From Calothrix sp. NIES-4101 (lineage in GTDB: Bacteria > Cyanobacteriota > Cyanobacteriia > Cyanobacteriales > Nostocaceae), in NCBI GenBank assembly GCA_004296455.1, contig AP018280.1, positions 5,332,001 to 5,396,000 on the forward strand: a stretch of 64,000 bases of DNA, written 5' to 3'. This document shows, piece after piece, positions 7,172 to 15,285 of the stretch. A program made the translations under genes and the position numbers. Below the pieces are notes generated by a model. It did no database searches. It was not told where the DNA came from and saw only the letters and a program-made list of their open reading frames with translations. Position 1 is the first letter of the stretch, and every line of letters starts with the position of its first letter.

Positions 7172-7615
7172 CTACTCTTTCAATTGCTCAAAGAAAAACT
7201 CTTTATGCTGAAATCCAGCAGGACATTCAGTTTTACCAGCAGCTAGAAAAGCGTATTTGCTCAACATGAATTTTGCATGTTCCATTCCTTGAGGGGAATG
7301 CTTGGTTACAATATTCAAGCTGTCCTTGGGCACAATAGCTCGATTAACAATCACAATTGGTGAATTTGCATTCACACGCGCAATTGACTGAAAACGAATT
7401 ACACTGTCATTGTCGCGTACAATTAAAAAGCCATGCATTTCGTTCTTGGAATTGATACAAGAACCAATGTAAGCGTTACCAGTCCGTGGCAATTTTGAAG
7501 AAAAAGCTGGATATTCAATGTTAGCAACCTTGATACGTTGAGCATTAGCAGTTTTGACGGCTGTCAATAACAATACTCCAGCGAGCAAAACTGATGAAAG
7601 CAATTTACTTTTCAT
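7172..7615 (-). CDS. exported hypothetical protein, 147 aa
   Basis: A typical signal peptide (residues 1-25, cleavage after TANA) precedes a mature domain of about 120 residues with two Cys (SCINS and TECPAG) that could form a disulfide. It is presumably periplasmic or secreted. It is monocistronic; long AT-rich spacers lie on both sides. I do not recognise the family. Confidence 0.6.
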   Translation of the reverse strand: MKSKLLSSVLLAGVLLLTAVKTANAQRIKVANIEYPAFSSKLPRTGNAYIGSCINSKNEMHGFLIVRDNDSVIRFQSIARVNANSPIVIVNRAIVPKDSLNIVTKHSPQGMEHAKFMLSKYAFLAAGKTECPAGFQHKEFFFEQLKE

Positions 7616-8302
7616 GAGAAAATAGTACCGTTAGATGTACTTAATTAGACTGAGAAACGCTACCAAATATCACTTACAATAAAAATGAAATTTATAAAAC
7701 AAGAATAAACCTAAATACAGGTAATTTTACAGTTAACACAAAAACTTTAAAAAAACTATTTAGTATCTTTAAAAAATAACAATAAAATGTAAGTATCTAC
7801 AAGCCTAAAAAATGGTTAGCATAGACAAACACAATAGTTTTAGAGTCAGTTAGTAAATATTAAATAAAGCTAAATAAATTAGCGCCTAAAGATACAGCAG
7901 ACGCACGGGCGAACCAATTGCTTGGTGAGGGTAAGAGGTATCAGTTGCTTATTTATACAAAGACTTGACGACAATTCTGGATTGTTCTGATGTTCGAGAT
8001 TACGAACGATTGACGTGACACCCATTTAGTACGAGTGTGTAGTGATTTGCTTCAAATAGTTACAGGTTGCAACTCAACTTAACTATCATAAACCCGAAAC
8101 GAGTACGACTTTATGGAGATGTCTGCTAGGTAAAATTTTGTGTTTCAATTTTGAACATGTGATTTATTACAATTGCTTAGTATTTGTCTGATGTAGTCTG
8201 CTAATGTCGTTGTTTATTAATCGCGATTAGTATCTGAGTGGGATTGTGGGTGATTGAGTGCGGGAAAAGTTGGTGGCGACAAAACAGGACATTTTATAGA
8301 TA
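7616..8302. other. AT-rich non-coding end of the left element
   Basis: Nearly 700 bases lack a credible gene on either strand. The stretch lies between the exported-protein gene and the start of oxidase homology, so it should contain the right attachment site of the proposed left element, close to 8300-8325. That site cannot be defined without the other boundary. Confidence 0.4.
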
Positions 8303-8854
8303 ATGACCGTTGTTAGTTCATCACTCGTCGGATTTGCTAACTATCTCGTACCCTTGATGATTGGGGCGAGAGATATGGCATTCCCTCGTCTCAACGCAGC
8401 TGCATTCTGGATGGTTCCAGTTTCCGGTGCGCTGCTGATGGCAAGCTTTTTGGTTCCCGGTGGACCTGCACAAGCTGGTTGGTGGTCATATCCCCCAGTT
8501 AGCATCCAAAATCCTACAGGTAACTTAATTAATGGTGAATTTATTTGGTTGCTAGCGGTGGCAGTTTCCGGTGTCTCCTCAATTATGGGAGCAGTCAACT
8601 TTGTCACCACTGTAGTGAAAATGCGTGCCCCGGGAATGGGCTTCTTTCGGATGCCTTTATTTGTTTGGGCAGTTTTCAGCGCTCAGATTATTCAGTTATT
8701 TGGATTACCTGCATTGACTGCGGGTGCAATTATGTTGTTGTTTGACTTGAGTGTTGGCACAGCATTTTTTAATCCAGCAAATGGAGGAAATCTTGTTTTA
8801 TCACTATCCAGCATTTTAAGATGTAAAAATGGGATAGTTTCAACTCTTACATAA
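8303..8854 (+). CDS. coxA: cytochrome c oxidase subunit I, middle fragment (interrupted gene)
   Basis: Residues from about 8320 (VGFANYLVPLMIGARDMAFP) to NPANGG at 8771-8788 match haem-copper oxidase subunit I, helices III-V. The initial MTVVSS and the final 20 residues (LVLSLSSILRCK and on, stop at 8852) are encoded by flanking insert DNA. The first helices, with the N-terminal haem a histidine, are absent; the CuB His-Tyr and the later haem ligands are on the right fragment. The fragment cannot work alone; it is an exon-like piece to be joined after DNA excision, or a pseudogene. The ATG at 8303 is probably not a real start. Confidence 0.85.
   Translation: MTVVSSSLVGFANYLVPLMIGARDMAFPRLNAAAFWMVPVSGALLMASFLVPGGPAQAGWWSYPPVSIQNPTGNLINGEFIWLLAVAVSGVSSIMGAVNFVTTVVKMRAPGMGFFRMPLFVWAVFSAQIIQLFGLPALTAGAIMLLFDLSVGTAFFNPANGGNLVLSLSSILRCKNGIVSTLT
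8781..8801 (+). repeat. left attachment repeat of the coxA element
   Basis: The 21-bp site begins ATGGAGGAAA and ends TGTTTTAT. It matches 16848-16868 at 19 of 21 positions (differences at positions 11 and 13). The first ten bases are identical and lie in the CoxA codons for NGGN. Confidence 0.8.
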
Positions 8855-9126
8855 TAAAACCGTAGAGCATGTTTACACAGGTATTGCAAGAGGCGCAGGG
8901 GCAAAGAAAAGTCAAAGTAAAGCAAGGGTGTGCTAGAAACACACCGAAAAAAGCCAAAAAACTTCTATTTTCCCCAGAGTCGCCAATTTAGAACGCATTC
9001 ACCCTGGCGATGTGAAATAGGGAAGAGTTTTAATTTTGAGCGATCGCTTTATTTTTACTTCCAACTTTTTGACAATTTTCCTGCAAAAAAATATATTTTC
9101 TAGCTAATCCTAATCTAAAATTCAAG

Positions 9127-10032
9127 TTATTGATTACGTTTTTTAAGCATATTAACTATAAATACTAAGAAAAATAAAATCACAATCAGTATTATCAGAA
9201 ATATCCCGTTAAACCCAAGATTAAATCCTTGAGTTGTATTTTGCCAACGCAGAATCCAGAAATAATTATTACCAATAATAAATGAAGGTACTTCTAATAT
9301 TTTCAATAGTGGTATCAGCAAAAAACTAGAAATTAAAAGCAGACACACAGCCATCAAGCCGAGATTTAACAAAGATTTTACAACTGAACGAGGTCTACTT
9401 TTATTAACCCTATCAAAAGGAAGCTCTCGAAAAGTCACATTAGCAGGTGCATAAATTGCCACGCATTCTTCCCGATCTTCAACTCGAATTGACTGCGGAC
9501 AACGTAATAATTGCAACACCATCCAAATATCTCCAATTGCACCTCCTGTATTGGATGCAATTACCCAAATTAACCAAGGTGCTTGGGGAAAAATTGCGAT
9601 TAGTAGTAAACAAATAATATCAATCACTAATAATGGTGCGAGAGCAATTACAATAAAACTATTACGGCGGAAAAAATTACCAGGTGAAGTTGCATAAGCT
9701 AAAGGTAATAAATATTTAACTTTCCATCCATAACGTGGCGAACCACCAAAAGCGGCAAATGCAATTCCATGCACGAATTCATGAACAATGATAGTTCCAG
9801 AGGTAATCACGAACAAAACTACAAAGAAAGTAATTCCTGCCCAAACTCCACCTTCAGAACTATCAACACTAAAAATCAACATTTCTCCATGAATAATCGT
9901 GTAATACCAGCTTGCACCTGCGGCTGCTAGTATTAACAGTAATGAACCCAAAGTAGTCCAAATGAGTGATATTTTTGGAGTAAGCTCAAATACGTAAATC
10001 GGCTGATGGCGATTTCTTAGATTCATAATCAT
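9127..10032 (-). CDS. membrane-bound zincin-like protein (DUF3267 type), 301 aa
   Basis: Hydrophobic segments lie at about residues 22-45, 66-82, 120-150, 210-240 and 270-295. The zinc-protease signature HEFVH at 84-88 sits at the end of a membrane segment, as in DUF3267 putative zincins, and is followed by a GG-SPRYGWK segment. It probably cleaves or processes membrane proteins; the substrate is unknown. It is transcribed toward the left coxA junction and is cargo of the element. Confidence 0.7.
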   Translation of the reverse strand: MIMNLRNRHQPIYVFELTPKISLIWTTLGSLLLILAAAGASWYYTIIHGEMLIFSVDSSEGGVWAGITFFVVLFVITSGTIIVHEFVHGIAFAAFGGSPRYGWKVKYLLPLAYATSPGNFFRRNSFIVIALAPLLVIDIICLLLIAIFPQAPWLIWVIASNTGGAIGDIWMVLQLLRCPQSIRVEDREECVAIYAPANVTFRELPFDRVNKSRPRSVVKSLLNLGLMAVCLLLISSFLLIPLLKILEVPSFIIGNNYFWILRWQNTTQGFNLGFNGIFLIILIVILFFLVFIVNMLKKRNQ

Positions 10033-10208
10033 TGCTATTTGCTAGCCTTGCTTTCCAGGATAATCATTTCCCCTGGTTATTTCCTCACTCTCTGGTTTTA
10101 TATGAGTGTAAAACTGTAAATTTTCCGTATTAATTAAGATTTTCTATTTGAAGGCTTGTTGTAGTTGCTGAGGATGCAGAGATTTAATTAAACTTAAGTG
10201 ACTGGATG

Positions 10209-11886
10209 GTAGTTTTTCACTTTCCCCCCTAAAACAAGAGTTTGCAGTGTAGGTAAAACTAGGGGTGTAGTTCATATGGTAATGTAAAAAATCATTGTGC
10301 AATGCAAACCAAAAGCTCATGAACCGACTGAGTAAAGAAGACTTAGCACAAATGAACCGGGACTACTTCCAATCTCTGGACAAGCAGAAATTGGTGGAAG
10401 TTGCGGGAAATCTTCATAAACTAGCAGTCGAGCAACTAGAAAAATTAGAGCAAAATTCGAGCAATAGTTCCTTACCCCCATCATCAGACCAATTCAAAAG
10501 TAAGGAAAAATCAGGGTTACACCAAGAAGAACAAACACCGCACTCAGAATCACAAACAGAACCAAAGCAAGAAGATAAGGTTGTTTCCGAATCCAGGGAA
10601 AAACCAAAAAGTAAGGGATTCGCTCTAAAAAAGCCGGGAAAACAACCAGGGGCTAAGGGGATATGGCGGACAGCACCCTTAGTGCCAAACCAAACCATAT
10701 CCCATTACCCAAAAACTTGTGCATCGTGTAACAGTGGATTAGAAATAGACCAACAAGCAAAACCCCACATGGGCTATTACGTATTGGAACTGGAAAAATT
10801 AGAGTCTGGAATTGAGGTAAAGTGTACGCTTCATCATTACTATCAGGCGACTTGCACCTGTGGACACCAAACAAAAGAAAAGCCTTTAGTCGGGTATGTT
10901 TCGGTAGTTGAAGGAAGAAGCAGAGATTTAAGCTTGCAGGAGTATGGACTTGTCGGTCCGATGCTGGCAACGTTTATTGCTTCTGTTGCAATACGATACC
11001 GTATGTCCCGACCGAAAATAAGAGAGTTATTGAACGATTGGGTAGGTGTATCGCTGTCAGTCGGAACAATCGACAGATGTATTCGAGAGGTAGGAATAGC
11101 TTGTTCCCCAGTCGTTGAGGAATTAATTGAACAATTGCAATCGTCAGAAATAATCCACCTTGATGAAACACCCTGGTATGAGAAAGGGAAATATCGGTGG
11201 TTATGGGTAGCGATTACGAAAACAATTGCCGTTTACCACATCGGTAGTCGTCGTCAAGAAGAATTACTGCGGTTGATCAGTGATGCATTTGTGGGATGGT
11301 TAGTAACTGATGGGTATGGAGCCTACAGTCATTACCCAAAACGCCAACATTGTTTAGCTCATCTGATTCGTAAAGCGATCGCTTTGACCGAAGCAGTAGA
11401 TAAAGAAGTGGCGGATTTAGGGCAGTGGCTTTTAGAGGAACTGAGGGAACTAATACATACACTTGCTATCGGCGACGGGGATACAGATGAAAAAGACTCA
11501 CACCCCGCTCGCCTATACAGAGTCTGCCGATTAGCTACGCTTGCAGAGCATAGTAAGTTAAAGGCTCTAGCAAAAGAAATTTTAGCTGATTGGGACGCTG
11601 TGGTTGCGTGTTTTTATCATCCGCAATTACCAGCAACCAATAATGAGGCTGAACGGGCTTTACGACATGCCGTTATTGCTCGACGTATTAGCTATGGTAC
11701 TCGCACTACTGAAGGCAGTTTAGCTTACTGCTCTGTTTTGAGTGTCATTGAAACTTGTCGTCTCAGAAAAGTTGATCCTTGGGGTTATATTGCAATGGTT
11801 CTTACTCAGGCTCGTAAAGGTATAAAACATCCCCCCATTCCTGTTGCTTCTTAATCCTTTTTTGATGCAGGAGAGTGAAAAACTAC
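10209..11886 (+). mobile_element. IS66-family insertion sequence, intact copy
   Basis: The ends are inverted repeats GTAGTTTTTCACTTTCC and GGAGAGTGAAAAACTAC (one mismatch). The flanks ACTGGATG and ACTGGCTG match at 7 of 8 positions, probably an aged 8-bp target duplication typical of IS66. The length is 1,678 bp with a single transposase gene, like the ISBst12 subgroup without tnpA/tnpB. A second copy with a 376-bp internal deletion lies at 39085-40386. Confidence 0.88.
10295..11854 (+). CDS. IS66-family transposase (TnpC type), 519 aa
   Basis: An N-terminal coiled coil (about 30-60, LEKLEQNSSNSSLPPSSDQF) precedes a polar linker, a zinc region with CxxC (CASC at about 142-145), and a DDE catalytic core. 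The acidic residues are in HLDETPW, VTDGYGAY and NNEAERALRHAV. The full length and intact triad suggest an active enzyme. An in-frame ATG at 10319 (MNRLSKEDLA) is an alternative start. Confidence 0.88.
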   Translation: MCNANQKLMNRLSKEDLAQMNRDYFQSLDKQKLVEVAGNLHKLAVEQLEKLEQNSSNSSLPPSSDQFKSKEKSGLHQEEQTPHSESQTEPKQEDKVVSESREKPKSKGFALKKPGKQPGAKGIWRTAPLVPNQTISHYPKTCASCNSGLEIDQQAKPHMGYYVLELEKLESGIEVKCTLHHYYQATCTCGHQTKEKPLVGYVSVVEGRSRDLSLQEYGLVGPMLATFIASVAIRYRMSRPKIRELLNDWVGVSLSVGTIDRCIREVGIACSPVVEELIEQLQSSEIIHLDETPWYEKGKYRWLWVAITKTIAVYHIGSRRQEELLRLISDAFVGWLVTDGYGAYSHYPKRQHCLAHLIRKAIALTEAVDKEVADLGQWLLEELRELIHTLAIGDGDTDEKDSHPARLYRVCRLATLAEHSKLKALAKEILADWDAVVACFYHPQLPATNNEAERALRHAVIARRISYGTRTTEGSLAYCSVLSVIETCRLRKVDPWGYIAMVLTQARKGIKHPPIPVAS

Positions 11887-12316
11887 ACTGGCTGCCCTGG
11901 AAAAACTTGCACAGATTATGAATGTCACTTTCTCAAATAACTAGTTGCAAGCTCAATTACCACAAAATGGAAGAACAAAATTTACACAACATATCTCTAT
12001 CTGAAGGAATATTTTTTATAAACTTGAATATTTATTTCTCCATGCTGAGAAAAGCATAGAACATCAACAAAATATTTTTTAAACAACTTCAATTTAGGAA
12101 TTTCTCATACTCACGTCACAGCAACTTCAGCTTGACAACGTTAATTAAATTAAAATAAATTTTTACCAAGAAATCATTAATATAAATCAACTGTAAATTT
12201 TATCTCCAAGAAAATTGTTGTTTATTACTAAAGATAGGTTTTAAGTTTATTAGCGCTTGTTAGCCTATTAAGGTCTTGTAATTTTACCAATAATTCAGCT
12301 TAAAAGGTTAAGTCTC
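11887..12316. other. AT-rich spacer before the Mn-catalase gene
   Basis: No gene is visible on either strand. The stretch should contain the Mn-catalase promoter; I could not single out a convincing -35/-10 pair. Confidence 0.4.
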
Positions 12317-13027
12317 ATGTTTTTCCATAAAAAAGAGCCAATTCATGCGGTCAAAATTGATGAAGCAAATCCACGTTTTGCTCAGTTGCTATTAGAACAA
12401 TTTGGTGGAGCCACAGGTGAACTAACAGCAGCTTTACAGTATTGGGTACAGTCTTTTCACTGTGAAAATACAGCTATTAAAGACATGCTGCAAGATATTG
12501 CGATTGAAGAGTTTAGCCACTTAGAAATGGTAGGCAAACTCATCGAAGCTCACACAAATAATGTTGACCAAACACAAGCCTACAAAAGTACATTATTTGC
12601 GGTTCGCGGTATGGGACCACACTTCTTAGATAGTCAGGGTTCGGCATGGACAGCGAACTATATCAATGAAGGAGGTGATGTTGTCCGGGATTTACGAGCA
12701 AATATCGGTGCGGAAGCAGGAGCGCGTCAAACTTATGAAGAGCTAATTAAACTAGCGCCAGACGAAGGTACAAAGAATACATTAGTACACCTGCTAAGCC
12801 GTGAAATTTCCCATACTCAAATGTTTATGAAGGCACTTGAGTCATTAGGTAAACTGACTGATCCAATGTTTGGTAACATCAAGCCTGACGATACTGTAGA
12901 TATTTACTACAACTTATCTACATACACCTCACAAGACCAGAATAACGTACAAGTTGAACAGCGTGGACCTTGGAATTCTGAACCAAATTTCAGGTACATT
13001 ACTCCCAGCAATGTAAGTAATTCTTAA
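12317..13027 (+). CDS. manganese (non-haem) catalase, 236 aa
   Basis: It disproportionates hydrogen peroxide at a dinuclear Mn site. The ferritin-like four-helix bundle shows the expected ligands: E35 (GELTAALQYW), E65 and H68 (IEEFSHLE), E133 (GAEAGARQTYEE) and H166 (REISHTQMF). Length and order fit the short cyanobacterial Mn-catalases. It has its own long upstream spacer and is followed about 430 bases later by a pirin gene. As cargo of the coxA element it would be lost from the chromosome of any cell that excises the element. Confidence 0.88.
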   Translation: MFFHKKEPIHAVKIDEANPRFAQLLLEQFGGATGELTAALQYWVQSFHCENTAIKDMLQDIAIEEFSHLEMVGKLIEAHTNNVDQTQAYKSTLFAVRGMGPHFLDSQGSAWTANYINEGGDVVRDLRANIGAEAGARQTYEELIKLAPDEGTKNTLVHLLSREISHTQMFMKALESLGKLTDPMFGNIKPDDTVDIYYNLSTYTSQDQNNVQVEQRGPWNSEPNFRYITPSNVSNS

Positions 13028-13459
13028 AATCAAAGTAAGAATAAGGTTAAAGGATAACTATTAAAAGCTCTTTTAACCTTTAAAGACATTAATATCTCTA
13101 GAAATTGGGATTAATAAGTACTATATTTTTAACTAAAATCATAATTGTTGATACATTATTAACCCCAATAATAGAGGGCGTAATTGATGCATCAACACTG
13201 ATAATCCCTTGTTTCTGAAAACTTGTAATTGTGAATTCAACATAGACATAGCATTATTGCCCATTTGATAAGTATCTACAGGAGATATAAGATTTGGGAA
13301 TAATTACCAACAAATTCAGTCATCTCTGCTAGATAACTTGGCTGGAGCATTAGGTGCGATCGCATGATTATGAAAGGGTAATAACCTTTATGCGATCGCC
13401 CATGTTACATAATTATGAGAACATCTAGAGTATGTGTAATAAGTTATTGAATTTAGTAA
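13028..13459. other. spacer between Mn-catalase and pirin genes
   Basis: No gene is seen. Two GCGATCGC sites flank an AATAACC patch at 13358-13400; no clear terminator follows the catalase gene. Confidence 0.4.
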
Positions 13460-14347
13460 ATGTCTAGCAAAATTGAGAAACGAATACAACCTCATATCAA
13501 AGAACTGGGTGGATTTCAAGCCAGACGACTTCTTCCCAACCAAAGTCAAGCGATGGTGGGGTCTTTCATCTTTTTTGACCATTTAGGTCCGGCAACATTT
13601 CCACCGGGTAAAGGTGTTGATGTGCGTCCGCATCCCCATATTAATTTGGCAACAGTTACTTACTTATTTGAAGGAGTCTTGTTGCACCGCGACAGCTTGG
13701 GTTTTGTCCAAGAAATTCGCCCTGGAGAAGTTAATTGGATGACAGCTGGAAGTGGAATTGTGCATTCAGAGAGGACTCCAGAAAATACCCGCACCCACGA
13801 AGCTACACTCCATGCAATTCAAACTTGGATCGCACTTCCCGAAGAATACGAAGAAGTGCCTCCTTCTTTTCATCATTATCCGGCAACCACCCTCCCGCAA
13901 TGGAACTCCAATGGCTCATTTGTCACCTTAATTGCCGGAAAAGCTTGCGGGTACGAATCTCCCGTTAAAGTGTTCTCACCAATGTTGTATTTGGATGTAA
14001 AATTTGACTCCAATGCAAGTTTTATTCTCGATCCTGAATATAGCGATCGCGCGATATATACTGTTACTCCTGGAATTGTGATCGATGGGGAAGCGATCGA
14101 GCAACACTCTTTGATTATTTTAAAGCCAGGTGATTCTGTGGAAATTAGCTCGAATAGCGCAGCACGTTGTGTAATTATTGGTGGTGAACCAGTTGGTCAG
14201 CGTCAAAAATGGTGGAATTTCGTTTCCAGCAGTCGGGAGCGCATTGAGCAGGCTAAACTTGACTGGAAAGAAGGACGGTTTGATACAGTGCCAACGGAAA
14301 CAGAGTTTATTCCCCTACCAGATGAGTCATTTTTAGAAGGATTTTGA
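13460..14347 (+). CDS. pirin family protein, 295 aa
   Basis: This is a bicupin protein. The N-terminal cupin holds the pirin metal site (HPHINLATVTYLFEG, HRDSLG and GSGIVHSER), with the GKGVDVRPHPH loop before it. Known members act as quercetin 2,3-dioxygenases or redox-responsive regulators; the substrate here cannot be deduced. The C-terminal cupin (about 175-265) lacks the histidine set, as usual. It lies downstream of the Mn-catalase, suggesting oxidative-stress cargo. Confidence 0.85.
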   Translation: MSSKIEKRIQPHIKELGGFQARRLLPNQSQAMVGSFIFFDHLGPATFPPGKGVDVRPHPHINLATVTYLFEGVLLHRDSLGFVQEIRPGEVNWMTAGSGIVHSERTPENTRTHEATLHAIQTWIALPEEYEEVPPSFHHYPATTLPQWNSNGSFVTLIAGKACGYESPVKVFSPMLYLDVKFDSNASFILDPEYSDRAIYTVTPGIVIDGEAIEQHSLIILKPGDSVEISSNSAARCVIIGGEPVGQRQKWWNFVSSSRERIEQAKLDWKEGRFDTVPTETEFIPLPDESFLEGF

Positions 14348-14790
14348 TACATTTGGGCATATAGTTTCCCAAAACCTGTTCGGGGATTAACTTTTTCTCA
14401 TCTTAATTTTTGCTGGAAATGTGAATAATCGCCGTTCCAAACCTATTAAGGTTTTCCCTTCCAGCAGAATTTTTATGTTCGCAGTACAAAACTTAAATCA
14501 TCAACCTGGCAACCATTTCCGCACGGGCAGAAACATCTAGCTTCGTTGGTGCTAGTAGCTGTTTGTACTATGGGATTATTGGACTTTTCTAGTGATTGCA
14601 AACCGCTCATCGCCACGGATATTCAAAAGACACTTCACAAGTGCTAACACAACTACATTTTGTACATTTTGTCTGACGATCGCATCAATTCATTGGGGAA
14701 AACTACACTAAAATGAAAAAATGCGATCGCTGCTAGTAAATTGATGATTTTAATTAAAGCTTTATAACAATTTGAGGAGTTTAGCAAATA
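14348..14790. other. non-coding spacer, possible coding remnant
   Basis: There is no intact gene. On the minus strand near 14493-14550 a short frame reads KLDVSARAEMVARLMI before a stop, which resembles the end of a helix-turn-helix regulator but is too short to call. HIP1 sites occur at about 14680 and 14722. Confidence 0.3.
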
Positions 14791-14894
14791 ATATCATGTC
14801 CGCCTACATACCCGTAAAAAAAAATCATGCAAAGATACTAATCAGCAAAAATTCTAAGATTATTTTATTATGGTTGTGCTACCGGACATGATAT
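14791..14894. repeat. MITE-like element with 12-bp terminal inverted repeats
   Basis: ATATCATGTCCG at 14791-14802 is exactly inverted at 14883-14894 (CGGACATGATAT), enclosing about 80 bases of AT-rich non-coding DNA. The size and perfect ends suit a non-autonomous miniature element. Confidence 0.5.
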
Positions 14895-14932
14895 AAATTC
14901 TGATTCTGATTTGGCTACGGTAATTCCCTGCT

Positions 14933-15145
14933 ATGGGTGTGCCTACATCTGTCGATATAAATTTTTTACTGCATTTGAATGGGAATCACGAAATATGCAC
15001 TAAATGTGAATGTGCCAAATATGAACTTTCATATGTTGTTTTGCGATGGTGGAATGGAAATTTGCGGCGAAAAGTACAAAGAAAAGTACTAATCAATTTT
15101 GTTAACCGAGAACAGAAAAAGCTAGCCGCCAAATATATAAATTAA
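14933..15145 (+). CDS. small hypothetical protein, 70 aa
   Basis: The product has a CTKCECAKYE motif (two CxC/CxxC pairs) and a basic C-terminal half (NLRRKVQRKVLINFVNREQKKL), consistent with a small nucleic-acid-binding protein. It sits between the MITE-like repeat and a second short ORF near the recombinase. It could equally be non-coding; no ribosome-binding site is strong. Confidence 0.35.
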   Translation: MGVPTSVDINFLLHLNGNHEICTKCECAKYELSYVVLRWWNGNLRRKVQRKVLINFVNREQKKLAAKYIN

Positions 15146-15147
15146 CC

Positions 15148-15285
15148 ATGAAAACAACAAACGAAACTATCGCACAATTGGTTACAAGGTTAGTTTTGGA
15201 ATTTGAACAAATGAAAGCGGAAAAAGTTACCGCCGAAAAAACTAACGTAAAATCACCTCAACCAATGCCCCTTCAAAAACCCTAA
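15148..15285 (+). CDS. small helical ORF convergent with the recombinase, 45 aa
   Basis: The ATG lies 2 bases after the preceding stop. The product is a highly charged helix (ETIAQLVTRLVLEFEQMKAE) with a Pro-rich tail, and its 3' end overlaps the recombinase 3' end by 44 bases. Recombination directionality factors are often small, charged and adjacent to the recombinase, so this is a candidate; nothing in the sequence proves it. Confidence 0.35.
   Translation: MKTTNETIAQLVTRLVLEFEQMKAEKVTAEKTNVKSPQPMPLQKP

Larger units (their letters stand above)
1..8320. mobile_element. right part of a putative second coxA interruption element
   Basis: Recognisable oxidase subunit I sequence starts abruptly near 8320, in the middle of the family alignment. 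The roughly 100 N-terminal residues that should precede it are not found in the window. Everything to the left is accessory: small unknown genes, a P-loop ATPase, a Zn-ribbon gene cassette in two copies, an RHH-like protein and an IS remnant. The simplest reading is that a second DNA element separates the start of coxA, outside the window, from its middle part. No recombinase gene is visible in this part, so if the element encodes one it should lie near its left end. Ordinary gene decay is the alternative. Confidence 0.5.

Noticed and set aside
10653-10970. minus-strand frames within the IS66 transposase
   Set aside because: They are shadows of the plus-strand transposase; the same shadows reappear in the second IS copy.
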